NCBI GenBank assembly: GCA_965644295.1
Contig: CBFFRP010000132.1
Span: 218,704 to 282,703 of the forward strand
DNA: 64,000 nucleotides
Source: Paraphysomonas bandaiensis
Taxonomy: Eukaryota > Chrysophyceae
Reading direction: 5' to 3'
This document shows, in pieces, positions 27,400 to 36,847 of this stretch (its first letter is position 1; the number at the start of each line of letters is the position of its first letter). The notes below the pieces were generated by a model. The model did no database searches. It was not told where the DNA came from and worked only from the letters and a program-made list of their open reading frames with translations. Both the position numbers and the translations under genes were made by a program.

Positions 27400-28332
27400 A
27401 TGATTACTTACTCTGGAAGGCGGGAAGTTCCAAAGCATAGAACTGAGCCAACTCTATGTGGCTCTGCCCACCAAATTACAGAGTCATTGTTTCTTGGGCC
27501 AATGCAGGCGTGTGGGCCGAACAGGTCCGAGGAGCTACTCTCTCAGAATGTAACAGGCATAGTCAACTGTTGTCCAAACATATGTGTCAATGTTTATGAG
27601 CACTGTATTGAGTACTGTCTAGTCGCAGTAGAGGATAATGAAGCTGCCAATATTCTTCCGTGGCTACATCCGGCCAGTGATTTCATTCAAAAGCACGTAT
27701 CTGTTGGTGGTAGATGCTTGGTGCACTGTCAGATGGGGGTATCTCGCTCATCTACGGTTGTTATTGCTTATCTAATGAAGTATCATGGAATGACATTGGA
27801 TGATGCCTATGTATTCACGAAGAGTAAACGCCATATAATTGAACCCAACGTTGGTTTTTGGCGGCAGCTACAAGAATTCCAGAAGCAACTAAATAGTATG
27901 TCTGTGCGCCCATCACAAGCGGTGGGATATGATGATGATTGGATATCAGCAATGTACGTAGCGTATAATGTGAACCATGATCAAGGATATGATACTATGT
28001 GCAATGATTTGTCCGCATGCACTAATGTAGAAACTGCAAATGAAGCCTTGATGATAGGACTATACTTTATTCTTGGAAAAGGGTTGAGTGATCATAATTT
28101 AAAGTGGTATATTGCGCTAGCCAGAGCATATGACAAGTGCATACCAGAAATCGTTGACGAGGGTGAAAGTAGTACAGAGAAGAAATATATAGACACCGAA
28201 AGATCTCACTCTGTTATACAGATATGTAATATTATTCATTCCGAGCAGTTTCTAGAAGATTGGTCATCAGAATTTCGACCTTGTGATAAAGAAAAACTTC
28301 TGAGCGCCTTGCAGCTTGTAGAAGAACTATAG
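27400..28332 (+). CDS. Dual-specificity protein phosphatase, 310 aa
   Basis: Cysteine-based phosphatase acting on phosphotyrosine and phosphoserine/threonine. A single exon from the first ATG. The catalytic P-loop is HCQMGVSRSST (nucleophile Cys110), preceded by the general-acid Asp in VEDNEAANILPWL, and followed by the family's AYLMKYHGMTLDDAY and IEPNVGFWRQLQEF. The DUSP fold spans residues about 25-165. The C-terminal 145 residues (from about VGYDDDWISAMY) form no domain I recognise and are mostly helical and acidic. MAP-kinase dephosphorylation is the best-known role of the family, but there is no docking motif here to confirm it. Confidence 0.93.
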   Translation: MITYSGRREVPKHRTEPTLCGSAHQITESLFLGPMQACGPNRSEELLSQNVTGIVNCCPNICVNVYEHCIEYCLVAVEDNEAANILPWLHPASDFIQKHVSVGGRCLVHCQMGVSRSSTVVIAYLMKYHGMTLDDAYVFTKSKRHIIEPNVGFWRQLQEFQKQLNSMSVRPSQAVGYDDDWISAMYVAYNVNHDQGYDTMCNDLSACTNVETANEALMIGLYFILGKGLSDHNLKWYIALARAYDKCIPEIVDEGESSTEKKYIDTERSHSVIQICNIIHSEQFLEDWSSEFRPCDKEKLLSALQLVEEL

Positions 28333-29627
28333 AGTAGTCATAACTAATATGATCAAGATAAATGTATTGATTAACTTGTAGTGAAATTAGTTACTAATTG
28401 CGCTCGAAAAAATTAAATTTAAATAAGTAATCGCCACACCACGACTGCAGATATTTTTTACATCGCAACACTTCGGTTACAACCTTCTACACCAAAGAAA
28501 CATTCAATAACTATTATTAACTCTATAATAGCCAACATTACTGACAGAAGAAGCTGTACGAAACACTGCCACGCATACGATAGACATGGTAATACTATTA
28601 AAAACAAAAAGAAGGTGCTCGGCTCAATACAACCACACATACGACTTAAATGACATACGCTATATTTTGTAGTTATTGTGCAATAAATACACAAGATGAG
28701 AACATATATGTGTATTATCACAATGATTTTTACTCTTGGTAATTTCTATATATTTATATATATATATATAAGCATTGTACAATGTAAGTCATCACAACAA
28801 TGTTTAAATTCAAACGAAATATTCTCTCTGTTACTCAGTCTAATCCATTTCTAGGTTCTCGATCGCTTTTTCAAAATATGTTGGTGTGGTACTATCATAT
28901 GTATGGCAATTGCGTTCATGAAATGGTCATGGATTATTGTAGTTCGGTTGGTGGAACGAGAACATGCTTTTCATTCCACATCGCATTAGGACATGTAGGG
29001 GCACCATGTACAGTTTTCTTCCACTGACACAAATAGTAGTATTACGTTGCAGAGTTCAATGTTTGAGTCGTTCGGTTGAACTCGTAACCTATACTAGTAC
29101 TGTATTCACTTTCAAGAAAAGTGTCCTACGTCTAAGGTGCACTGCATATCCACTGCGGCAATTGGAAACAAAGCATAAAAGTATTGACAACACCACAAAG
29201 AGGTCAAAATACAAGCATTCAGCACTCACAGCTTTAATTATATATGGTCTATTTCTGATTTGTGTGTATGGACTGCAGGCGTTGGACTGAAGAGCACACT
29301 CTTGAGTAAGAAATTGGGACAAACAGGTTTCATATATGTACTCATATACTACAGTGACCCAGCAGTACAGCAGTACAGCAGTACAGCAGTACATGTATCC
29401 GCCACACTCAACAAGAGCTGAAGAGGCGACAGATAAACAAGTCAATCACACGCACAGTGGTCGCCCAGAGTCTCTGAGTGATTGTGACGACGTAAAGCGA
29501 CCCTATATACCCGCCCTCGACCCTTGCATTACAGTGGCTGCGGTTTCTCATTAAGTGTTGACTGCGACAAGCGGTCGGTTCATCACATAGATAAGAACTC
29601 CTTACAGAGCAGCACTTTAATATAAAT
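28333..29627. other. Intergenic, about 1.3 kb
   Basis: AT-rich with a short (TA)n at about 28750. The only notable feature is the CAGCAGTA tandem at 29360-29391. No gene is recognised. Confidence 0.5.
29360..29391. promoter_or_regulatory. Four tandem CAGCAGTA units
   Basis: Four exact 8-bp CAGCAGTA repeats about 240 bp upstream of the XRCC4 start codon. The same octamer adjoins GTATAC at 5500-5507 and 19523-19530. Confidence 0.4.
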
Positions 29628-31064
29628 ATGAGTGAAGAGCCGACACTTGTGTCGATAAAGTGTAGAAATATCTCCTACTTTTTATGGGTGACTGACATCG
29701 ACCACAGCTCAATGCGTGCATTGCTGCAGATAACGAATGGTGTTGACACTTGGGAAGGTTATATTGGTGTAGCAGATAAACCACACAGTAACCAGCAGAG
29801 TGAATCCGTATATTTTAAAACCCTCTTAGAATGTATTCGTCATATAGACACGAAAAAATACGAGTACGAGTTGACTACTGAAAAGCAAAATCATCTTCTG
29901 TTCGCTTTGAAGGTTGCAGGACTTCTCATGTTTGATTATATGGCATCATTTGAATTTGTATAGGAATACTTGGATGATGGAATCAGTGCATTGTTAGCCA
30001 AATGCACTCTTCTTCCTTGCGCATCTCAAATAGGTATGTCCAAGATGTTGTCCTCTATCTGTGATCTACTACAACGAAACGACATTACGCTGAACAGTTA
30101 CAAGCGAGAAGTGGAGAAGAACAGAGAAGTGCTAGACAGACTTGCACACGAGATTCGAGTCTATAGTGACGAAAGAGAAACATTTCAGACTTCTTTGGTT
30201 TCCAAGTTTTGTTTGGTTGTGAATAGCAAAAAGGATGAAATAAAACGTCTTTGCGATGAAGTTAGTCGGCTAAAAAAGCAGCTTCATGAAATTGACAGGA
30301 CTTCACAATCTTCAGCGTCGCTAAAGATGGAGACGGCATCCAAACCCGCATGTCAACCATTCTCCGCTGTCTCGGATGAAGATACAAAGAGTAATGACGA
30401 TGATACACGGGCGAAATCTAAAAGGGGTCGAAATGGAAGGACGCTGCCCCGTAGAGGGAGAAAAGGTGGGCGATGTCCAATTTCGATTGTGTGTGTAGCC
30501 TATTTGCATTGCTAGTTGATCCATGTGTATTGAGATCAGAATACCAAGGCTGCATCATAGTGGGATATGTATGATGTGTACATTTCCTGTTATATAGTAA
30601 TGTGCTGTACGGCAGAAGCAATGTCTCAAATGCTGGCCCCCAGTGGAATGGAGCTGTCGAGCAGCACGCTTGATATTATGCTGACACAGTCACAGTCGTC
30701 ACATGGGAATAATAATTGTGTAAGCGCCACACCCAATGAAGAAATGTCTGATAGTGGAATGGAAAATGAAGAGAGTTTTTCTCCAGCACTTTCGAGTGAT
30801 AACGAGAAAGTGACCAAAAAACGAAGTGCAACTCAAGCAATACAAAACATTATAGAAAGTGACGAAGAGCAGAGTGATAAATCGGATAGCATTCACCGCT
30901 CCTCGAAAAAGGTAAAACTGACCAATAAAGAGGCCAACTCTAGTAAAAGTTCCTCCGGCTGCACTGGAGGTGCTAAGAAGCCCAAGTCTGTGCTTCGTAG
31001 TATGCTAGCATCCGACTCAGATGATGACCCTCCTTCTGAAGACGACTTGATGAACTATATGTGA
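29628..31064 (+). CDS. XRCC4: XRCC4, non-homologous end-joining scaffold
   Basis: XRCC4 binds and stabilises DNA ligase IV in end joining. The N-terminal head (residues 1-110; SYFLWVTDIDHSS, NGVDTWEGYIG, FALKVAGLLMFD) matches the XRCC4 beta-sandwich, with the conserved Trp of the WxG motif. It is followed by a long coiled-coil stalk (SSICDLLQRNDITLNSYKRE ... SLVSKFCLVVNSKKDEIKRL) aligning with the ligase IV-binding helix, then an acidic, Ser-rich tail (SDSDDDPPSEDDLMNYM). Proposed exons: 29628-29957, 30045-30465 and 30616-31064 (399 aa). The in-frame TAG at 29961-29963 falls in the proposed 87-nt first intron, whose acceptor (CCAAG) is the least certain junction. The head-plus-stalk order supports XRCC4 over XLF. 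Confidence 0.78.
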
Positions 31065-31548
31065 TTTTATGATTATCGTAAACTCAATAACCTTACACTG
31101 TCTAAAAGTAATATTGATATTCAATTAGTTCACATTATTCTTATTTCAATTTTACGTTTATGGTTTATGACGCAGCTACATTACGCAATTCTACCTACAT
31201 TGGCTACAATTACAATACATTGTAAAAGTCTACAATAGCTTATGTGGAGTGGTGTGACGAATACATACCCTAAAAGCAGCAGATTCATAACGAGCATAGA
31301 TGCTGAAAGTAGTGATCACGCAAACAGTACGATGTTGTAGTTGTCTTACAGAAACAAGATTTTGTTTTCGGTGGACTAAACTACCACTCATCAGCATATA
31401 TGTCATCCAGATTCGTATTTATTCAGAAGGATTAGTGTAAAAGTATAGACTGTTTCATATTTTAATTATAAGTTGATCGACAGTATCCAAAAAATGACGT
31501 TGCAAGGAAACAGAAGTCCCGTTTGCTAATAATAGAAAATACGGCTCA
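31065..31548. other. Convergent intergenic region
   Basis: AT-rich spacer between XRCC4 (+) and the Asterix gene (-). Nothing is recognised. Confidence 0.5.
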
Positions 31549-31899
31549 TCATGAAGTCTTCGTAACTCTCGGCGGAAGAAAATATCTCATAATTAATCCC
31601 ATAAACGAAAACGTGAATGCAGACATTAACTGTTTGTAATCGCTATCCAGTGTTTTCATGTTGGCGAAGCTGGACAGCCAGAGGAACACCGCCACCCAGC
31701 AACATATCTTAGACTGTAACACTTCTGTTGGAAATCAATATACTGACTAAAAAGAGTTTACCTGTAGAGTCATACCAGCCATACCAACAACTAGAGTCAG
31801 AATGGTCAGGTAGTCCGGCTCTCCTCCGCCATTATCTTCAGCCTTCCTCCTGTAATACTTGCGGACATTTTGTGGATCAATAACGCTATTCTCCTTCAT
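31549..31899 (-). CDS. WDR83OS: PAT complex subunit Asterix (WDR83OS family), two exons
   Basis: Small ER membrane protein that, in animals, works with CCDC47 as the PAT chaperone for nascent multipass membrane proteins. Exons 31899-31762 and 31713-31549 (48-nt intron) give 100 aa, close to the 106 of the human protein. Seen: EPDYLTILTLVVGMAGMTLQ, then KICCWVAVFLWLSSFANMKT and a third hydrophobic segment (AFTFSFMGLIMRYFLPP), in the family order (DYMNLLGM..., CAWVAVYCS.ISFAN, third helix). The family match was made by reading the two exons together; either alone is below ordinary gene-finding length. It shares a 267-bp divergent promoter with the CRAL-TRIO gene. Confidence 0.88.
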
Positions 31900-32056
31900 C
31901 CCACCAGCGGGAAATAGATGACGATGGAATATAAGTAAGGTGAATAAGAGCAAGGCTGTGACCTCGCTTGACTTTAATGTTCTACTCTGCGATATGATGA
32001 TGATGTACAGAACCACCACACATGCCATATACACTTATATATGCACCCATACCCAT

Positions 32057-32100
32057 ACACCGTAATCCGTACACCATAATCCGTACACCGTAATCCGTAC
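32057..32100. repeat. Three 14-bp tandem units in a divergent promoter
   Basis: ACACCGTAATCCGT, ACACCATAATCCGT and ACACCGTAATCCGT in direct tandem, between the Asterix (-) and CRAL-TRIO (+) start codons. A single GTATAC follows at 32108-32113. Confidence 0.75.
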
Positions 32101-32166
32101 AGTACGAGTATACAGGCAGCTGCATATACATGGCATACCATACTGCGGCTATCACACATCCGTATC

Positions 32167-33018
32167 ATGGCAGTGCAGTGCATCCCTCGCTCAGCGTATC
32201 GTAAGAGGCAGCCAACTCATGTGAATAGCGTCATCCCACACCTCTGTCTGTGCCTGTGCTCAATGTATTCAGAGGATGACCTCATCTCTCTCACCGATAG
32301 ACTGGCTCATATGTTCCCGTCTGCTCTCTCCTGTAACGCCCGTATGGTTGAGTTTATGGCTCATGTGTTCCTGATATTCCGCAAGTATGACTTACACTCC
32401 GCTGCTGAGAGACTCAAGAATTATCTGGATTGGAGAGAGAAAGTCTTCGGGTCACTGGATGATCAGACAATAGAATCAGATGCAAAGCTCAGGCAGCAGA
32501 CAGAGACGTCGTTTCTTCGTGTATTGCCTGATCGACTTCCCTCTGGTGAAGCTCTTGTTATAGTGGAGCTAAAGAACCACAACCCTTATATTTACTCAGC
32601 TACTGAAACTGTGAAAGTGTGGCACTATCATATCCTTTGTGCTCTCAGGAAGGATCCTTCCTTAGCCGAGAAAGGATTCGTATTTTTAGGTAATATGAGT
32701 GGTATTGCCCTTTCCAACCTTGACATTCAAGTGCCCGAAGCAATTGCGACCGCAGTTAGCAAATGTATGCCTATTCGCGTAGCTAATTTTCTTATATATA
32801 ATCCCCCCTTCCTAGCTCGGGCGATTATTCCAGCAGTGAAGCTGATATTATCTACCAAAATTGGTCAACGTCTTCATGTCATAATCGATTCTGCGGTTCT
32901 ACAGATGGAATTTGGAATTCCTAATTCGTTTCTTTTGGAATCACTTGGGGGAAGCATGAATGAAGAAGAAGATAGACAAAATATTGACTGTTTAATTCGG
33001 GAGGGCATTAGTGTATGA
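32167..33018 (+). CDS. CRAL-TRIO domain lipid-transfer protein, two exons
   Basis: Sec14-like protein predicted to bind a small lipophilic ligand such as a phosphoinositide, tocopherol or retinoid. Exon 1 is 32167-32200 and exon 2 32273-33018. The 72-nt intron (GTAAGA ... T/C-rich ... TTCAG) is a multiple of three without a stop, so the unspliced frame is also open; the spliced form gives 259 aa. A CRAL-TRIO-N-like helical region (SLTDRLAHMFP...ERLKNYLDWREKVF) precedes the lipid-binding core (EALVIVELKNHNPYIYS, KGFVFLGNMSGIALSNLDI, MPIRVANFLIYNPPFLARAI, LSTKIGQRLHVI), which has the family's P-R-x-x-x-hydrophobic helix near the end. Ligand specificity cannot be read from sequence. Confidence 0.9.
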   Translation: MAVQCIPRSAYRKRQPTHVNSVIPHLCLCLCSMYSEDDLISLTDRLAHMFPSALSCNARMVEFMAHVFLIFRKYDLHSAAERLKNYLDWREKVFGSLDDQTIESDAKLRQQTETSFLRVLPDRLPSGEALVIVELKNHNPYIYSATETVKVWHYHILCALRKDPSLAEKGFVFLGNMSGIALSNLDIQVPEAIATAVSKCMPIRVANFLIYNPPFLARAIIPAVKLILSTKIGQRLHVIIDSAVLQMEFGIPNSFLLESLGGSMNEEEDRQNIDCLIREGISV

Positions 33019-33559
33019 AAAGCATGAGCGAAAGACAGATTTGAGAAATGATTCACGAAAATGCTGCAGTAATATAGTGTTGACTATTCAGCTCATAGCA
33101 ATCAACTGAGCCATTTGATGTATATATTGAAATATTAAGCTTATAAGTTACTTTTGAGTTTTTCTATTTCCAAGGTATATTTCAAAGTTTTTAATTCGTC
33201 TACAACTTAGACTGTTGATATATGTGACAGTGTTCAGCAACAATTTGTTATAGATTATAGAAGTCTCATCGAAGTTACACATTTCACACAACCTAGACGG
33301 CGATGCAGCAATTTTCATCATTAATAATTAGGTGTTTTGAAGTAGAATTCTATGTTGTTTGCAGGTTTATTTAGGGGATAGTTAGTAGTTGGACGGGCGA
33401 TAGACTCCAACTCTGGCACACCTGGCGTGATCACATCACAAAAAGGGAGAGTAGTCCAAGCTGTCAAAACTCACAGGTTAACTCGCTTCAGGTATAGTTA
33501 TTTTCAGTTTGTAACATAGAAGTAGACCAAGCCATCGAGCGAATACTCACCGCGGGCTT
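33019..33559. other. Intergenic region leading into retrotransposon debris
   Basis: AT-rich to about 33370, then the composition shifts towards GC at about 33380, probably marking the 5' truncation of the retrotransposon fragment. No gene is seen. Confidence 0.45.
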
Positions 33560-34696
33560 ATGGCACTGACGCATTTCGGGGGAACGACGGCCATTTCGTA
33601 CGAGCCCCCTGCTAACAGACTTCCAGTCCCTCCGCAGACAACGGACGCTGGAGTTCTACACTGCATACAGAGATCAACACTACGGTCACAATCCCGACAG
33701 GGCACCCAGATACTGGACAGGCAGTGGGGCACTACTCCCGCGCAAACTGGCGCAAGCAGGTGGTGGTCCAACAAAGGAAAAAGATAGCTCCCACCTACGC
33801 CAACGAGTGCTCAATGCAGCAGTGACATGGGACAAATCCTTCAGCATAGGTCGAAACCGGGCTAAAACTAAACACGGACTAGACCTGACCAAAGCCGTCT
33901 GTTCTGACTGCGGATTTAGATTGGACTCCCTCAAGCACATGTGCCTATAGACTGCACATATGACGCCATCACTAAAATAAGGGAATTGGCATTTCACAAC
34001 CACAAAAACGCGCTTCAAGAGGTACTGAGAAATTCGGTTTTACCCCATTGGACCACCAATGTGCTAAAGAGACTCTTCAACCGGGCCTGGAACCCTTCCG
34101 TGCCACAGGTGGAAAGATTCTGGACAGGTACCATCACCACTGCACAACTAGAGACGATTTTTGGAGATCACATCCATCAGCCCTTGACAACCCAAGGTCT
34201 GCGCAATCTCGAAACAGCGGTCATCAGCTTGCTTCAACCGCTTTTTGACGCCGCTGAATTAATGATTCAGGACCGAAGTCGACGATACATTACCTCACAC
34301 AAAGGACCCCATAGGTTACTCCCGCGACCGCGCCCGCAACACAAACGGAAATGGAAACGCCCAAGGGTGCTACGATTACTAGGAGTCCAAAGACGACCAG
34401 AGACGGGACTACCATCCACTGCAACCACATGCACCACCTCTCATGCACGCAGGAATAAAGCACCGGACTGCTTGAAAACATCTGGTCCTCGACAAAGACG
34501 CCGTCTCCGGCAACTACACCTATGCCTGATGCCCAAGCGATGCAAGGAAACAACGACACCCTCCACCACTCCACTCCCCTCACAGAACACCCATCTAGTA
34601 CTTGGTACACTTCGGACATTAATGCAAAACCCTGTACCACAGAGCCTGGTAGAGCCGTATCCTAAGGGAAGACCCCCAGACATCACGCGCCAGTGA
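33560..34696 (+). pseudogene. 3'-terminal fragment of a non-LTR retrotransposon ORF, frameshifted
   Basis: One frame is readable from about 33560 to 33946 (RRQRTLEFYTAYRDQHYGH..., LRQRVLNAAVTWDKSFSIG, VCSDCGFRLDSLKH) and continues after a frameshift as PIDCTYDAITKIREL ... to a TGA at 34694. The Cys-x2-Cys ... His-x(3-4)-Cys pattern split by the frameshift is the zinc knuckle commonly found near the C-terminus of LINE polyproteins. Codon use (Pro/Thr/Arg-rich, GC-richer than neighbours) resembles the large element at 55.2 kb. The catalytic RT part is missing, so this is a dead 5'-truncated copy. It runs directly into the tail repeat at 34738. Confidence 0.75.
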
Positions 34697-34737
34697 GTCA
34701 AAGACGCACAAGCAGGGCGAAACTCACAACAAAATTT

Positions 34738-34930
34738 AGAACGGAAGTGGTTGCACCTTGGTGCTTGCTGCGACGCACAAGCAGCTTCTGTAGTGTTAAA
34801 TAGTAGGATAATGGAATTTGTACGGATTAGTTATGGGTAGAGGTCTCACTAGCAGCATGACTAGCATTCAACTAACCACTATATCATTTTTCTAACGCCT
34901 ACTGCTAAAAAAAGACGCTTAATATAGTTA
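34738..34930 (+). repeat. Tail-repeat family, copy 4 (3' UTR of the retrotransposon fragment)
   Basis: Starts about 40 bp after the retrotransposon stop codon: CGGAAGTGGTTGCACCTTGG, GACGCACAAGCAGCTT, GTTAAATAGTAGGATAA, ending AACGCCTACTGCTAAAAAAAG. This adjacency suggests the family is, or has captured, a LINE 3' tail. Confidence 0.75.
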
Positions 34931-35894
34931 TTTTCATTGGTAATGGGTAATGAATATAAGAATATAAGCCATTCAGAGTCATTCTCGACTCTCGACTGTC
35001 ACCCCTATCCTAATACGTCTCTTCTTACCATGCTTCATGCTCCTGCCAGAATTTCTGCAGGACTCTACAACTACTACTTCTGTAATCAGATTTATTACAT
35101 GTGCCACACAGATAATTTCTCTATCACTTCTGCTCTGGTGGCCCCTTTTATATATCTGTCAATTTTATGTTGATAAACTCGATAGTCTACGGGCTAAACG
35201 CCCTTTCCTCTTGCACTTATTGCACTGCTTGTTTGAGACGTAGTTCTGCCAATTACTTATTCTCACCAGCGTGTGCCTGTCCATTCGTTGTCGATGTTGT
35301 TGCTTGTGTGCTTGTATACTTTACTAGCCTGCTGGATCTAGTGTAAGTCATGACGGCTGTAGGGGATAGTTGAACATCTCCCTGTCAGTGAGCCCTTCAT
35401 TTGGGCGTGTGGGTTTGTTTTCCCTTATTCGTGCTTGTCTTATCGTAATGCCCACTAATTCTACCACAGTTTGGGTAGATTGTTTCTTCATGGAGTTAAA
35501 CTTGGTCGCTTCGCCTGAACTGTGTTCAATTCGAGATTGAGGAATGTGTTCTAGCAGTGGCATAAGTGTCTTAAAGCTGAAGCCTTGTCGTCCAGGAGAC
35601 ATCATAATAATATGTCTTTTACACAAAGGTACGAATACGGCACCTCATTTCGCTCTTGTCTCATTAATTTTTCAGCTTCTTGAGAGCCCTCTCTCTTGAG
35701 CATCTGTTAATCTCTTTCCTCCTCCTCGCTGTCCACTGATGAGCTCGATTCTTCCTCTTCAGAAAAAAGTTGAAGAATTGTTCATGGTAGGGAAAATTGT
35801 TTTCACATAACAGAGATGATAACATACTTTCGTTATGCGGAGTGAGGCGATGACTTCTGAACAAATGTGTTGTTGCGAACTGTCTGAGCTTCAT
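34931..35894. other. Sequence between two facing tail repeats
   Basis: About 1 kb enclosed by copy 4 (+) and copy 5 (-). Minus-strand frames (35348-35626, and 35664-35894 with a basic C-terminus) resemble no family I know and may be chance. Confidence 0.4.
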
Positions 35895-36240
35895 CGTTGA
35901 TTAAAAGTCTTATTATTAGCAATAGGCGTTAAAAACTTGCCCCAACAACTTAGTAGCTAGATGAAAGCTAGACAAACTAGTTAGACCTCTACCTCTAACT
36001 AATCAGTACACACTTTTTATCTTACTATTTAACGCTACGGAAGCTGCTTGTGCGTCGCCGCAAGCACCAAGGTGCGACCACTTTCGCTCTGAGTTCTTAA
36101 GGTGAACATCCCGGATGCTTGACTACCCAAAATACCCCAGTTACCCTTGAGGTGGGCCCTGTCCCGGATGCCCTTGAGGTGGGCCCATTTCCGGTAGCCT
36201 GTTTATTCGTCAACGCCCAAAGACGTCTACACAACACAAG
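35895..36240 (-). repeat. Tail-repeat family, copy 5 (long form)
   Basis: On the minus strand: body with GGGCCCACCTCAAGGG...GTCAAGCATCCGGGATGTTC...CTTAAGAACTCAGAGCG, then the common GAAAGTGGTCGCACCTTGGT tail to AACGCCTATTGCTAATAATA near 35910. It faces copy 4 tail to tail. Confidence 0.8.
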
Positions 36241-36847
36241 TGACACTTATTGGTGTCCCTTGTACCACACAAGCAATCGGCTATGAGTGGGCAGAAGAAT
36301 ATCTGCTGACTATGTTTGCGGCTCACGTTAGTTTCCCAGAGAGAATCTCTCCGGTACTTATCCCCCAGAACACCACGAAAAGGTGCGAGTCCGATTTTGT
36401 TGAGAGTCTTCATCCTTTGTCACAAGATATTAATAATTAACACTAGCAGCAAGATATGTTCTCTGTGCATTGTACCCTCAAAATTGGATGGCTTTAAGAG
36501 CTGAGAGTACTAGAGATTATATTAAAATCGCAAACATCAGACGTAAAATGCTTATCTCCCAATTTACCCAATAGCAAACGAAAAGAGAAAATAATCATAT
36601 ATTTATTAGTCACATGGCGGATCAAAGTTTACGACAAATAACATGTGCATATTCAAGCGGATTAGACAAAAAAATTATGATAATTACACATTCGTTACTA
36701 ACATAATATCTTAAAGTAAGGTTTGATACGTTAACCAGACCACAACATTGATATACAAATCATTCACAACTTATATATAGCATGTACTACATGGAACTCA
36801 GCAACGGCTTACACATACACATCGTACAAACACAGCATAGAAGCTAA
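36241..36847. other. Intergenic region downstream of the MORN gene
   Basis: AT-rich, no gene recognised; presumably includes the 3' UTR of the MORN gene. Confidence 0.45.

Noticed and set aside
28800-29290. Plus-strand frames between the phosphatase and XRCC4
   Set aside because: Short, overlapping, and no conserved motif or consistent splice sites.
29961-29963. In-frame TAG in XRCC4 as a reassigned or read-through stop codon
   Set aside because: All other genes use TAA, TAG and TGA normally, and a GT-AG intron of 87 nt removes the TAG while keeping phase.
34290-34701. Minus-strand Val/Cys-rich frames opposite the retrotransposon fragment
   Set aside because: They mirror the Thr/Pro/Arg-rich sense frame; no independent signal.
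34738-36240. Facing tail repeats as terminal inverted repeats of a DNA transposon
   Set aside because: Copies 4 and 5 are of different subtypes, copy 4 is contiguous with a LINE stop codon, and no target duplication is apparent; independent insertions are simpler.
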